DNA of 64,000 bases from Geomonas agri (GCF_020179605.1 NZ_JAINZO010000001.1:2454799-2518798), one strand, 5' to 3'; shown: positions 1 through 8,781, numbered from the stretch's first letter. A program made the numbers and translations. The notes: a model not told the origin generated them from the sequence alone.

Positions 1-373
1 CGGCGGGGATGGAGCGCTCCGGCGAAAGGGATGCCGACAGGCCAAAGTGCTGCATGGCGGCCAGATGGCTGAAGGTGGCGTTGGGCCCGAGGAAGGCGAC
101 CTTCAGGGGCTTTTCCAGCGCCAGAGACGCGGAGATGATTTCACGGAAAACGCCGTGCACCGCCTCGGCCGGGAAGGGACCGGGGTTCGCCGCGGTGAGA
201 CGGTCGTAGATCTCCCTCTCGCGGCTGGGCACGTGGAAGTCGCTGCGGTTTTCGGTCTTCACCGCGCCGACCTGCATCACGAGTTTGGCCCGCTCGTTGA
301 GAAGTTCCAGGATGCGATCGTCTACCGCATCTATTTCCTGACGGAGTTTTGCCAGAGTCTGCTTTTCTTTCAA
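1..373 (-). CDS. pheA: Bifunctional chorismate mutase/prephenate dehydratase (P-protein), 5' part only
   Basis: This is the start of the phenylalanine-branch enzyme that converts chorismate to prephenate and then to phenylpyruvate in the cytoplasm. Reading leftward from 373, the first ~85 residues form an AroQ-type chorismate mutase helix bundle (LAKLRQEIDAVDDRILELL, NERAKLV, then the SRERE motif). The prephenate dehydratase domain then begins with KVAFLGPNATFSHLAA. The start is TTG at 373-371: an in-frame TGA at 385-383 rules out anything further upstream, and AGGTGA lies about 9 bases before it. The gene continues past the left edge, so the catalytic and ACT domains cannot be seen. Confidence 0.9.
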   Translation of the reverse strand, partial: MKEKQTLAKLRQEIDAVDDRILELLNERAKLVMQVGAVKTENRSDFHVPSREREIYDRLTAANPGPFPAEAVHGVFREIISASLALEKPLKVAFLGPNATFSHLAAMQHFGLSASLSPERSIPA

Positions 374-468
374 AGCTTTCGGTCACCTTTCAGGAGGGAT
401 AGTGGCTTTTTGCGGAGCTGATACTTATAAGGCACCCGTCGCAAATATGCAACTTATTTTCGCTTTCC

Positions 469-1227
469 TCAGGTCACCTCGGGGTGCGCCTCCGGGTTCA
501 TCGGGTTCATGCGGACCGCGAGCGAGAAGAGGTAAGGGTAGTCCTTCTGCAGGTGGGCCATGTAGGAAAGCCACTCAATGAGGAGGTAGGTGTGCGCCCG
601 TTTGATGTCGCCGCTCAAGTGATCCATGTCGCTGGCCGGCAACCCGGCGAGAGAGCGGCGGGCCTGGAGTTCCTCGATGAGGTGGAACACGGCCCAGAGG
701 AGATCGGTGAAGGAGTCATGCTCCAACAGGTTCGGGTTCTCCATGAGCGAGAGCATCACCCCTTTCTTCTCTGCCAGGAAGGTCCTGAGAGCGACGAGGT
801 CACCGGCGCGGGAATCAGGACGAACCTCGTGTTCCTTGAGGAATTCCCGCGCCGCCCGGTAATCCTCCTCGCGCCAGCGCACCGTGACCCTGAGTTTTTT
901 GGAGAGTTCCTCGCCGTCGGGGTAGAAGTCGTGCAGGTCCCGCAGCAGCGGAGAACCGACCTCGCTGAAGAAGATCCCGATGACCATGTTGAGCTTCTTG
1001 ATCATCGCCTCGCGTTCGCGTTCCTTGAGCACGCGCTCTATCATCAGCGTCACGAAGAGGACGTAGACCGGGAGGAAAGCCACGTTGGACATGAAGTTGA
1101 AGCCGATCTCCTCGACGCGTGGGAACAGGAAGTAGTCGGCCAGGTACAGGGCCAGGGAGATCAGGAGCAGCAGCCAAACAATGCGGTCCTTGGGCAGACG
1201 AAGAAATCTCAAAAAAACCTCCAGCAC
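469..1227 (-). CDS. Membrane-anchored protein of unknown function
   Basis: I do not recognise this 252-residue protein. Two hydrophobic segments near the N-terminus (about residues 16-35 and 44-64) look like a membrane hairpin. A charged stretch with EREREAMIKK follows, then a mainly helical cytoplasmic domain of ~180 residues with no catalytic motif I can name. The start is GTG at 1227, with GAGG five to six bases upstream. That GAGG lies inside the left arm of the intergenic repeat at 1233-1380, so the repeat may supply the ribosome-binding site. The gene shares a strand with the ABC exporter upstream, but the repeat separates them and co-transcription is uncertain. Confidence 0.75.
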   Translation of the reverse strand: MLEVFLRFLRLPKDRIVWLLLLISLALYLADYFLFPRVEEIGFNFMSNVAFLPVYVLFVTLMIERVLKEREREAMIKKLNMVIGIFFSEVGSPLLRDLHDFYPDGEELSKKLRVTVRWREEDYRAAREFLKEHEVRPDSRAGDLVALRTFLAEKKGVMLSLMENPNLLEHDSFTDLLWAVFHLIEELQARRSLAGLPASDMDHLSGDIKRAHTYLLIEWLSYMAHLQKDYPYLFSLAVRMNPMNPEAHPEVT

Positions 1228-1232
1228 GGCGC

Positions 1233-1380
1233 CTCACGCGAAGCCGCAAAGACGCCAAGAAAGTCAAAACATAGAAAGGAGAAGCGGAGGGCAATCTTAT
1301 CTGCTTTCAGCCAAAAGGCAAAGATGAAAAAAGAGCAGTTCTTAGCGTCTTTGCGGCTTTGCGTGACGGCTTTGCGTGAG
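1233..1380. repeat. Intergenic inverted repeat, 'GCGTCTTTGCGGCTT' type
   Basis: The left arm at 1233-1262 contains AAGCCGCAAAGACGCCAAG. The right arm at 1341-1366 contains CTTAGCGTCTTTGCGGCTT. They form an imperfect inverted repeat of about 25 bp around an ~80-bp centre. The tail of the right arm (CGGCTTTGCGTGA) is directly duplicated at 1367-1380. No coding sequence is evident. It lies exactly between two genes and looks like a dispersed intergenic element, though no second copy occurs in this window. Confidence 0.7.
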
Positions 1381-1385
1381 CAGGT

Positions 1386-2543
1386 TTATCCGATTCGCTT
1401 GAGGCCGTCGGCTATGCGGATGGTGGTGCCGCGCCAGGTGGGGAAGATCCCGGAGACGACTCCCACCGACAAGGCCGCCACTAGTTCCAGCATGATGGTC
1501 TCACTGGAAACGCTGAAGTAGGGGAAGAACTGGGCCAGTTCGGTCTCGATCCAGTGGGCCGCAGGGAAAGTCGCGGCCACACCGACCACACCTCCGGCAA
1601 GGGAAATCAGCACCGACTCCCCGAAGATGAGCCCACCCAGGTGTACCCCTTTGAAGCCCAGGGTTTTAAGGGTGGCGTATTCGCCGATCCGTTCGCGTGC
1701 GGTCATAGCCATGGTGTTGGCAGCCACGACCATGATAATGGCGATCACCATGTACGAGACGATCTGGATGGCGACCATGATCGCCTCGGTCATGGAGACG
1801 AAGCTCATGTGGAACGCCTTCTCCGTCTCGGTTAGCGTCTCCGCGAGCGAGTTCTTGAAGAGGGAGTCGATGGCGAGGGAAACTTCCGGAGCGAGCTCGG
1901 GCTTTTTCACCCCCACCACGAAATAGCCGACCTGATCGGCGCGGCGCGGGACGGTCTGGCGCATGGTTTCGTTGAGGTAGCTCCAGTGGAACAGCAGGAT
2001 GCGCTCCTCGGTCGCTTTCTCCCTGCCGTGGTAGATGCCGCGCAGCACGAACTCCCACTGCCCAGGATAGATGGTCCCCTTCAAGGTGATCAGGTCGCCC
2101 ACCTTCCAGCCGTAGGTCTTGGCCAGGCGCTCCCCGACGATGCATCCCTTGCGATCCAGAAGGAAATCGTTCTTCTCCTTGGGGGAGAGCATGAGTTCCG
2201 GATAGAGCTCCAGGTAGCCGCGCGGCTCAACGGCGTAGTTGGCGAAGAAGTTCTTCTGTTCCTTGTAGTAGGCGCCAAACCAGTTACCGTAGGAAACCGA
2301 GGTCACGCCGGGGACGCCGCGGATGCGATCCAGGTAGGAGATAGGGAGCGGGAAGACCAACGAGATGGAGTTGCGGGTGATTAGGCGCGTGTCCGAGGCG
2401 TGCTCGGCGCCGGCGTACCAAAGCCCGACCAGGGTGCGCAACAGGCCGAAGGCGAGCACCGCCACGGCCACCCCAACGATGGTGAGCACCGAGCGGAGCT
2501 TGTGCCGGAAGAGATTCCTGATGATGTATTTGAGGAGAAACAT
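1386..2543 (-). CDS. ABC transporter permease, FtsX/MacB type (second permease)
   Basis: This is an inner-membrane permease of the type VII ABC (MacB/LolCDE/FtsX) superfamily. It has an N-terminal membrane segment after the FRHKLRSVLTIVGVAV motif (about residues 10-38), then a large extracytoplasmic domain (~50-240). Three more membrane helices follow in the C-terminal ~130 residues, with the family motif GEYATLKTLGF. ATG at 2543 is preferred to the in-frame TTG at 2546, because GAGG lies five bases before the ATG. It is the last gene of an operon of adaptor, ATPase, permease and permease, and begins 8 bp after the previous stop. The two permeases probably form a heterodimer. The substrate is unknown. 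Confidence 0.9.
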   Translation of the reverse strand: MFLLKYIIRNLFRHKLRSVLTIVGVAVAVLAFGLLRTLVGLWYAGAEHASDTRLITRNSISLVFPLPISYLDRIRGVPGVTSVSYGNWFGAYYKEQKNFFANYAVEPRGYLELYPELMLSPKEKNDFLLDRKGCIVGERLAKTYGWKVGDLITLKGTIYPGQWEFVLRGIYHGREKATEERILLFHWSYLNETMRQTVPRRADQVGYFVVGVKKPELAPEVSLAIDSLFKNSLAETLTETEKAFHMSFVSMTEAIMVAIQIVSYMVIAIIMVVAANTMAMTARERIGEYATLKTLGFKGVHLGGLIFGESVLISLAGGVVGVAATFPAAHWIETELAQFFPYFSVSSETIMLELVAALSVGVVSGIFPTWRGTTIRIADGLKRIG

Positions 2544-2551
2544 CAAAACCT

Positions 2552-3718
2552 CTAGGTGGCGCGCAGGGCCTCAACTATATTCATCCGCGAAGCGCGCACC
2601 GCGGGGAGTGCACCGCCGACAAAACCCATCACGGCTGAAAAGAGCAGCGACTTCCACACGATGCTGAAGTTGAGCGTGAACGAAAAGGCCAGCTCCGAAA
2701 AGGAGGCCCAGTTCATGGTGGAAATGGTGATGAGCTGCATGAACGATGCGGCAAAGACCCCGAGAAACCCGCCGCACAACCCAAGCAGCAGCGCTTCGAT
2801 GATAAAGGCGGCTAGGATGCTCTTTCTCTGGAAGCCCAGGGCCCGCAAGGTCCCGATCTCGGTGACCCGGTTGGCGACGGCGGCGTACATGGTGATGGTC
2901 GCCCCAATCACGGCGCCGATGGAGAAGATGACGGTGAGCACCATTCCCAGGATGCGCAAGAACTTGGCCATCGCCTCGGACTGGTCCAGGTAGTACTGGG
3001 TCTCGCGCTTGGCCTCGACGGTGAGCCGCGGGTCGGACTCCACCCGCGCCTTGTAGGCGTCGAAGGCGCTAGGGTCCCGCATCCGGAAGATCATTGACGA
3101 GTAGACCGGCCGCCGGAAAGCCTGCATCATCTGGTCGCGGTCACCCCAGATCTCGGAGGAGAACCCGGTGGCCCCGGCATCGAAAACGCCGACGACGCGC
3201 CAGTCACGCATACCAAAGCGAAGGGTCTCGCCCAGCCCGCACCCCTTGAAGCGTTTGGCCACGCTCTCTCCGGTCACGACCTCGGCGGAACCGGGACGCG
3301 GCATGCGCCCCTCCTTCAGCCGGACCGCCGGGCGTAACTTCAGCGATGCAGCGTCGATGCCGCGGATGATGACGTTGGCGGGCTTGTCCCCCACCCGCTT
3401 CTTCAGGTTGATCAGGACCACCAGCTCCTTGGCCAGAAGCGGCATGCCGTCGGGCCCGATGGCGATCTCGGGCTGGCTCTCCAGGAGCGACGCCTGGTCG
3501 CGCTCCACGCCGCTTTGCACCTCTGAATTGGCGGATTTCCTGAGCAGCACCACGTTGTCGGGCGACCCGGTCTCCACCAGGGTCTTTTGCAGCCCCTCGG
3601 TCAGCATTAGCGTGGCGGCGAAGACGAACACCACCAGCCCCATACCGCTCGCGGTGAGGACGGTGGTGAGGCGCCGGGTCCAGAGGTTGCGGAAACTGTA
3701 GGAATAGGGAATGCCCAT
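2552..3718 (-). CDS. ABC transporter permease, FtsX/MacB type (first permease)
   Basis: A 388-residue permease of the same family as its downstream neighbour. It has an N-terminal helix (about 18-42), a periplasmic MacB_PCD-like domain, and three C-terminal helices. The cytoplasmic coupling motif is EIGTLRALGFQRKSI, and the C-terminus is PAVRASRMNIVEALRA, typical of MacB and LolC/E. Its ATG immediately follows the ATPase stop codon (TAA then ATG), so the two are translationally linked. It probably pairs with the second permease and the separate ATPase, moving a substrate mechanically across the periplasm through the adaptor. No TolC-like outer-membrane gene lies in the window. Confidence 0.92.
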   Translation of the reverse strand: MGIPYSYSFRNLWTRRLTTVLTASGMGLVVFVFAATLMLTEGLQKTLVETGSPDNVVLLRKSANSEVQSGVERDQASLLESQPEIAIGPDGMPLLAKELVVLINLKKRVGDKPANVIIRGIDAASLKLRPAVRLKEGRMPRPGSAEVVTGESVAKRFKGCGLGETLRFGMRDWRVVGVFDAGATGFSSEIWGDRDQMMQAFRRPVYSSMIFRMRDPSAFDAYKARVESDPRLTVEAKRETQYYLDQSEAMAKFLRILGMVLTVIFSIGAVIGATITMYAAVANRVTEIGTLRALGFQRKSILAAFIIEALLLGLCGGFLGVFAASFMQLITISTMNWASFSELAFSFTLNFSIVWKSLLFSAVMGFVGGALPAVRASRMNIVEALRAT

Positions 3719-4408
3719 TTAGGTCACACTCAGCTCGCCCTTCTCCAGGTGCCGGATCAGGTGGGCCTTCTCGGCCGCGCGCGGGTCGTGGGTCACCATG
3801 ATCACCGTCTTGCCGAACTCCCGCACCAGGCGGTCCATGAGCTGCAGGATCTCCTCTGCGGAGGCGCGGTCCAGGTCACCGGTGGGCTCGTCGGCCACCA
3901 GGATCTCGGGGTCGGTAACGATGGCGCGGGCGATGGCGACCCGTTGCTGTTGGCCGCCGGAAAGCTGGGAGGGGTAGTGGTCCATGCGGTCGGCAAGCCC
4001 CACCACGTTCAGGACCGCCTCCACGTGCTCGCGCCGCTCGCGCCGGTTCAGGTGGGTCAAAAGCAGCGGGAGTTCCACGTTCTCGTAAGCGGTCAGCACC
4101 GGGATCAGGTTGTAGAACTGGAAGATGAAGCCGACGTTGCCGGCGCGCCAACGCGCCAGGTCGCTTTCGCCCAACCCGGTGATCTCGACATCCCCCACCT
4201 GGACCGACCCTGCGTCGGCGCTGTCAATCCCGGCAATGAGGTTCAACAGCGTGCTCTTGCCCGACCCGGAAGGCCCCATGAGGGCGACAAATTCACCCCT
4301 GGCGATATCGAAGTTGATGTCGGTGAGGACGGGGATCACCTGGGTGCCCCGGCGGTAGGCCTTGGAAAGGTTTCTGATCCGGACAATCGGCTCGCTGGCT
4401 TCGGACAT
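3719..4408 (-). CDS. ABC transporter ATP-binding protein, LolD/MacB family
   Basis: Cytoplasmic ATPase of the exporter. Walker A is GPSGSGKST (residues 45-53), the signature is [14 protein letters not shown], Walker B with D-loop is [12 protein letters not shown], and the H-loop is VTHDPRA. At 229 residues it has the usual length for stand-alone LolD-type subunits, rather than the fused MacB form. It lies between the adaptor gene (two bases away) and the first permease (no gap), so the four genes form one transcription unit. Confidence 0.95.
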   Translation of the reverse strand: MSEASEPIVRIRNLSKAYRRGTQVIPVLTDINFDIARGEFVALMGPSGSGKSTLLNLIAGIDSADAGSVQVGDVEITGLGESDLARWRAGNVGFIFQFYNLIPVLTAYENVELPLLLTHLNRRERREHVEAVLNVVGLADRMDHYPSQLSGGQQQRVAIARAIVTDPEILVADEPTGDLDRASAEEILQLMDRLVREFGKTVIMVTHDPRAAEKAHLIRHLEKGELSVT

Positions 4409-4410
4409 GG

Positions 4411-5625
4411 CTACTTTTCCGCCGTCTTGATGCGGCTGCCGTCACGCACCTGGTCCAGGGGCTTGGTGACGATGCGCTCACCCGCGTTGATGCCGGAGTT
4501 GACCTGTACCAGATCGCTGAGCTTGCCACCCAGCACCACCGGGGTCAGTACCGCCCAGTCCTTCACCACTTTAAAGACGTAGTCCTTGCCATCGCGGTGT
4601 ACCACCGCCGTCGGAGGGAGTCCTACGCGCGGGGTCCCCTCCCCCTGCCTGAGCTCGCGCTCAAGGAAGGCGACCTTGGCGCTCATCTCAGGGAGAATGC
4701 GCCGGTCCTTGTCCAGGAAGCGGACCTTCACCATAACGCTCCCCTTGCTGCGGTCGGCGGTGGGGACGATGGTGTAGAGCGCGCCGCGGAAACGGACGTC
4801 GGGGAGGGCGTCGAGAACGATCTCGCACGGCTGCCCCACCTTGACCTTGCCGAGGTTCGCCTCCGACACGTCGGCCTCCACCTGCAGCGATCCCATGTCG
4901 GCCATGGTGACCACGGCGGCCTTGGCGTTGGCGGCGGCGGCCAGCGGCGAGACGATGTCCCCAACGTCCGCGTTCTTCGTGAGCACCACGCCGTCGAAGG
5001 GGGCACGGATCAGGGTATAGTCGAGGGATGCCTCGGCTCCACGCAGGGCGCTTTGCGCGCCGCTTATGTTGGCCTGGGCCGCGGCCACCGCGGCAACCGC
5101 CCGCTGGTAGCGCGCCTCGGCACTGTCGTAATCGGCCTGGGCGATGATCCCCTGCCCGATCAGTTCCTTGGCCCGGGACAGGGCGCGGGCGGCGTCGGTA
5201 CGCTCCACCTTGGCCTGCTCCAGATTGTCACGCGCGGCCGAAAGCGCCGCCGACGCCTGTCCTTTCTGGGCGGCCACGTCACGGTTCTCCAGCCGGGCCA
5301 GCAACTGTCCCTCGCGCACCACGCTCCCCTCTTCCACGCCGAGCCATTCCAGCCTGCCGGTGGCCTTCGAGGAAACCGCCGCCTTGCGCTGGGCCACCAC
5401 GTAACCGCTTGCATTCAAGAGAGAGATAGTCTGCGAGGGGTAGACCAGGGAGACGGTGGCAACTTCAACTTCGATGCTGCGCCTGGTCGCCAGGGTCCAG
5501 ATCCCCAGCACCAGGGCCAAGAGCACCAGCGCCGCTATGATCTGGGTGCGCCGCTTTCTCGGGGTGCCGCCGGCGGGGGTAGAGGGTTGCTTGTCGATGG
5601 TCAATCTGTTCAGGTCATGTGCCAT
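4411..5625 (-). CDS. Periplasmic adaptor (membrane fusion) subunit of the ABC exporter, MacA/HlyD type
   Basis: A 404-residue membrane fusion protein. It has a short cytoplasmic N-terminus, one membrane anchor (about residues 29-49), and a split lipoyl/beta-barrel domain around a long alpha-helical hairpin rich in Ala, Gln and Glu (~115-200). A barrel and membrane-proximal domain follow. The family motifs RLEWLGVEEGSVVREGQLLA and IRAPFDGVVLTKN are visible. It is the first gene of the exporter operon. GGGGTG lies seven bases before the ATG. It should bridge the inner-membrane permeases to an outer-membrane channel encoded elsewhere. Confidence 0.93.
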   Translation of the reverse strand: MAHDLNRLTIDKQPSTPAGGTPRKRRTQIIAALVLLALVLGIWTLATRRSIEVEVATVSLVYPSQTISLLNASGYVVAQRKAAVSSKATGRLEWLGVEEGSVVREGQLLARLENRDVAAQKGQASAALSAARDNLEQAKVERTDAARALSRAKELIGQGIIAQADYDSAEARYQRAVAAVAAAQANISGAQSALRGAEASLDYTLIRAPFDGVVLTKNADVGDIVSPLAAAANAKAAVVTMADMGSLQVEADVSEANLGKVKVGQPCEIVLDALPDVRFRGALYTIVPTADRSKGSVMVKVRFLDKDRRILPEMSAKVAFLERELRQGEGTPRVGLPPTAVVHRDGKDYVFKVVKDWAVLTPVVLGGKLSDLVQVNSGINAGERIVTKPLDQVRDGSRIKTAEK

Positions 5626-5702
5626 GCACGGTCACCCCGATTAGCGGATTCATAGAAGCGGAAGCTAACACATTTTCAGATGGGTGGGAAGCGGCAATGC
5701 GG

Positions 5703-5984
5703 CTACAGATCTTCTACCTGCAGGTCGATGATTTGCAGGTCCGGCCGCTCCGACACCAGCCAGTACTCCAGTTCCTGCAAAAGCTGTCTGGAGCGGGTGG
5801 CACTGTTGGCGACGGTGACAAAGCAGAGTTCGGCGTCGGCAGGTTGGTCGTTGAGGGCGCTTTCGGAACAGGCGACGTTGAACCTGTTACGCGCTCGGGC
5901 CAGGACGCTCTTGACTATAGCCCTCTTCTCTTTGAGCGTGCGGCTTGGCAGTAACAGCCTCATCTGCAGCAATGCCACGTGCAT
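5703..5984 (-). CDS. DUF503 (YlxP-like) family protein
   Basis: A 93-residue protein of the DUF503 family. It opens with MHVALLQMRLLLP and carries the family signature TLKEKRAIVKSVLARARNRFNV. Relatives are small ferredoxin-like-fold proteins often found near translation genes (YlxP), and their biochemical role is unsettled. An in-frame open region extends to 6059, but ATG at 5984 is chosen because GGAGGGA sits just upstream of it. It is divergent from rdgC. Confidence 0.85.
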   Translation of the reverse strand: MHVALLQMRLLLPSRTLKEKRAIVKSVLARARNRFNVACSESALNDQPADAELCFVTVANSATRSRQLLQELEYWLVSERPDLQIIDLQVEDL

Positions 5985-6083
5985 ATCGGTCCCTCCTTTG
6001 ACGAAAGACAATGCAGCGATTCTACCACATCGATATTGGTACAGAGCACGCACTGCCACTTATGAGCGTCATGAAGCTTCCCC

Positions 6084-6142
6084 CTCCCTAACCCTCCCCC
6101 TCCGGGGGCGGGAACTGTCCCCCCTCCCCCTGGAGGGGGAGG
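6084..6142. repeat. GC-rich intergenic hairpin element
   Basis: Two adjacent palindromes made of CCCTCCCCCTCC/GGAGGGGGAGG-type arms lie in the rdgC upstream region. The clearest is the perfect hairpin at 6123-6142 (CCTCCCCCTGGAGGGGGAGG). Similar short elements occur at several other intergenic sites in the window, so this looks like a degenerate copy of a dispersed repeat. Confidence 0.6.
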
Positions 6143-6255
6143 ATTCTCCGCGTACTTTGCGTAACTTGCTTTTTTGCCTTGCCCCACAAGGGCAAAAGGT
6201 GTATCCATGCTGTCCCCGCTCACGAAGGACAAGAAATACAAGAAGGAGAATCATC

Positions 6256-7449
6256 ATGGGCATTCTCGCCAACACAGTAAGTGTCTGCCACTTCAAGGTC
6301 CAGGGGGATCTCCCGCCGCAGGAAGAGCTTCACGCCTGGGTCACCAAGCAGCTGGCAGCGAACAGGTTCAACCCGATCGACCAAGGCACCGAAGAAATGT
6401 CGGTCGGCTGGGTGCACCTGGACGATCCCCGAATCGCCGAGTTCGACTCCCCCGCGGCCTGCTGCCGCGAGCATTACTTCATGTTCACGCTGCGCCGCGA
6501 CAAGCGCGCCGTCCCCTCTGCGGTACTGAAGGCACACCTGGAGAAGGCCAAGGAGGAGTTTCTGGCCGAAAACCCGGGCTTCGCCAAGGTCCCCAAGCAG
6601 AAAAGGGAGGACCTCAAGGAGGCGGTGCACGCGATGCTCCTGTCGCAGACCCTGCCCACCCCGGCCACCTACGACGCGGTCTGGGACACCAAGAGCGGCA
6701 TCCTCACCTTCAGCTCGCTATCGCCCAAGGTGATCGAACTCTTTGAGGACATGTTCAAGAAGACCTTCGAGGGGCTCAGGGTTTCCGCGTTCCATCCCTA
6801 CGCCCGCGCCGAAAGTGTTCTCGACGACGGGAACAAGGTGCTGCTGGCGCAGGCCAACAAGGCCGGCGGCGACAACTACCTGGAGCTGATCAAGGAAAAC
6901 CAGTGGCTCGGCACCGACTTCTTGCTCTGGCTCATGTACCAGACCATGAACGAATCGTCCGAGTACGCCGTCAACCAGCCGGGCGTTCTGCTCGCCAAGG
7001 AACCGTTCGTGGCCTACTTGGACGACCGCGTCGTGCTACTTGGCTCCGGCGAAAACGGCGCCCAGAAAATCACCGTAGCGGGCCCGCAGGACCACTTCAA
7101 CGAGGTGAGAAGCGCGCTCTTGAACAAGAAGCAGATCACCGAGGCGACCCTGCACATGGAGGCGGGAGACGACCACTACAAGCTGACCCTGAAGGGGGAG
7201 CTGTTCCACTTCGCCTCCTTCAAGTCCCCGGCGGTCCAGTTGGAGAAGGACAGCACGGTGGACGAAGCGATGGAGCGGGAGGCGGTTTTCTTTGAGAGGA
7301 TGCTGCTGCTTGAGAAAGGGACCCAGCTCTTCGACTCGGTCTTCGCGACCTTCCTGAAGCTGAGGCTGGGCAATCAGTGGGAAGAGCAGGCAACGGCGAT
7401 CCAGAAATGGCTCAACGTCTGCACCTACTGCAACAGTCAGCTGGCGTAG
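6256..7449 (+). CDS. rdgC: Recombination-associated protein RdgC family
   Basis: A 397-residue protein with the RdgC N-terminal pattern (MGILANTVSVCHFKVQGD, then VGWVHLDDPR). RdgC binds double-stranded DNA non-specifically as a ring dimer and restrains RecA in beta- and gamma-proteobacteria. ATG at 6256 is chosen because AGAAGGAGAA lies seven bases upstream. The open frame to the left of it is non-coding and crosses an intergenic repeat. It is about 100 residues longer than the ~300-residue E. coli protein, and the extra length is spread through the C-terminal half. A bidirectional terminator follows. Confidence 0.8.
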   Translation: MGILANTVSVCHFKVQGDLPPQEELHAWVTKQLAANRFNPIDQGTEEMSVGWVHLDDPRIAEFDSPAACCREHYFMFTLRRDKRAVPSAVLKAHLEKAKEEFLAENPGFAKVPKQKREDLKEAVHAMLLSQTLPTPATYDAVWDTKSGILTFSSLSPKVIELFEDMFKKTFEGLRVSAFHPYARAESVLDDGNKVLLAQANKAGGDNYLELIKENQWLGTDFLLWLMYQTMNESSEYAVNQPGVLLAKEPFVAYLDDRVVLLGSGENGAQKITVAGPQDHFNEVRSALLNKKQITEATLHMEAGDDHYKLTLKGELFHFASFKSPAVQLEKDSTVDEAMEREAVFFERMLLLEKGTQLFDSVFATFLKLRLGNQWEEQATAIQKWLNVCTYCNSQLA

Positions 7450-7483
7450 GCCGCTTCGGCGGATCGACACCACAGGGTAAAAC

Positions 7484-7518
7484 AAAAGGGCGCGGGGGAA
7501 TTTCCCCGCGCCCTTTTT
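7484..7518. terminator. Bidirectional intrinsic terminator between rdgC and mnmA
   Basis: A 14-bp GC-rich stem (AAAAGGGCGCGGGG with its complement) has a 6-base loop and a run of T on the + strand. The matching A run serves the minus strand. It sits between two convergent genes. Confidence 0.9.
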
Positions 7519-7533
7519 ACGGCTGTAGCATCC

Positions 7534-7552
7534 CCTCCCCCGGAGGGGGAGG
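7534..7552. repeat. GC-rich intergenic palindrome
   Basis: CCTCCCCCGGAGGGGGAGG forms a short perfect palindrome just beyond the rdgC/mnmA terminator. It belongs to the same loose family as 6123-6142. Confidence 0.5.
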
Positions 7553-7562
7553 CTGACATCAA

Positions 7563-8642
7563 TTACTCGTCTGAGCGGAGCGCCTTGACGATGCGGCCTC
7601 CGCCGACCAGTTCGTCGCCTTGGTAGAACACCACCGACTGTCCCGCCGTCACCGACTTCTGCGGTTCGGCAAAGAACACTTCGCCCAGCCCCTCACCCAA
7701 GAGCTTCACCCGGCACGCGATCGGCTCCTGACGATAGCGGATTTTGCAGGTGGTTTCGACGTAGTCCCCCTCAACAGGAACCACCCAGTTCAGGTCACAA
7801 GCCACCAGCCCAGGAGCGAACAAGCCCCCGACCTCGCCGACCACGACCTTCGCCTCGGCAGCGTCGATGGCGACCACGTACAAGGGCTCCTTCCAGGCGA
7901 TGCCCAATCCCCTTCTCTGTCCGATGGTGTAACGATGGGTACCGTTGTGGCGCCCGAGGACGGTGCCGTCCACGTGCACGATTTCGCCGCTTCTGCCGGC
8001 GAGCCCGCCATCCTTTTCCAGAAAAGCAACGTAATCGTCACCGGGAACGAAGCAGATCTCCTGGCTGTCGCTTTTCTGCGCCACCGGGATACCGAACCCT
8101 TCGGCCAGCCTTCTCACCTCGTCCTTGCTCGGCATGTCCCCCAGCGGGAAAATCACCCGGGCCAGTTGCCGCTGGGTCAGGGTGTAGAGGAAATAGGACT
8201 GGTCCTTGGCGAGGTAGGCCGCCTTCAAAAGATGCCAGGTCCCGTTTTCGTCCCTGCTGGTCCTCACGTAGTGCCCGGTGGCAAGGTAGTCGGCGCCCAA
8301 TTCCACCGCCTTGTCCAACAAGAGTCCGAATTTGACGTACTTGTTGCAGCGTACGCACGGGTTCGGGGTCTCCCCGGCAACGTACTGGGCACGGAAGTCG
8401 TCCATGATGAGGCGGCCGAACTCCTGCTCCAGGTGCACCTGGTGAAACTCTATGCCGAGATACTCGGCAACGATCTGGGCGTCCCCCTTGGCGTTCGGGT
8501 CCTCGCCTTCCCGGTTGAACAGCTTCATGTTGATGCCGATCACCTCCGCCCCCTGCTCTTTCAGAAGCGCCGCGACCGTCGATGAATCCACGCCGCCGCT
8601 CATGGCGACGGCTACCTTCTTGCCTTTATACTCTGCTGACAT
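7563..8642 (-). CDS. mnmA: tRNA-specific 2-thiouridylase MnmA
   Basis: MnmA puts sulfur on U34 of tRNA-Lys, -Glu and -Gln in the cytoplasm, using ATP and a sulfur relay. The 359-residue protein has the PP-loop AMSGGVDSSTVA near the N-terminus. The two catalytic cysteines lie in NPCVRCNKYVKF and SQEICFVPGDDY. The C-terminal beta-barrel domain with GQRRGLGIA is present. ATG at 8642 is chosen over in-frame codons to 8702 because it matches the family N-terminus and has GGAG six bases upstream. Confidence 0.97.
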   Translation of the reverse strand: MSAEYKGKKVAVAMSGGVDSSTVAALLKEQGAEVIGINMKLFNREGEDPNAKGDAQIVAEYLGIEFHQVHLEQEFGRLIMDDFRAQYVAGETPNPCVRCNKYVKFGLLLDKAVELGADYLATGHYVRTSRDENGTWHLLKAAYLAKDQSYFLYTLTQRQLARVIFPLGDMPSKDEVRRLAEGFGIPVAQKSDSQEICFVPGDDYVAFLEKDGGLAGRSGEIVHVDGTVLGRHNGTHRYTIGQRRGLGIAWKEPLYVVAIDAAEAKVVVGEVGGLFAPGLVACDLNWVVPVEGDYVETTCKIRYRQEPIACRVKLLGEGLGEVFFAEPQKSVTAGQSVVFYQGDELVGGGRIVKALRSDE

Positions 8643-8754
8643 ATCCGCTCCGTTGTGCTGCCGTGTGCTGCGCGTCCATAGTTGACCAAATCGCTGCCGC
8701 AAGGCAACCTTTTTCTCCTCAACGCCGATTCATCTCCGGCCGCAATACCGGCGC

Positions 8755-8781
8755 TCAAGTTCCAGCGCAACCAGCCGATTT
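8755..8781 (+). promoter_or_regulatory. Sigma-28 (FliA)-like promoter for the HDOD gene
   Basis: TCAAGTTC (8755-8762), exactly 11 bp, then GCCGATTT (8774-8781). Compared with the E. coli flagellar consensus TAAAGTTT-N11-GCCGATAA, this is 6/8 and 6/8 with correct spacing. It lies about 70 bp before the HDOD start codon. Confidence 0.5.

Noticed and set aside
5680-6255. N-terminal extension of rdgC
   Set aside because: It crosses an intergenic repeat and the divergent DUF503 gene; the ribosome site and family start are at 6256.
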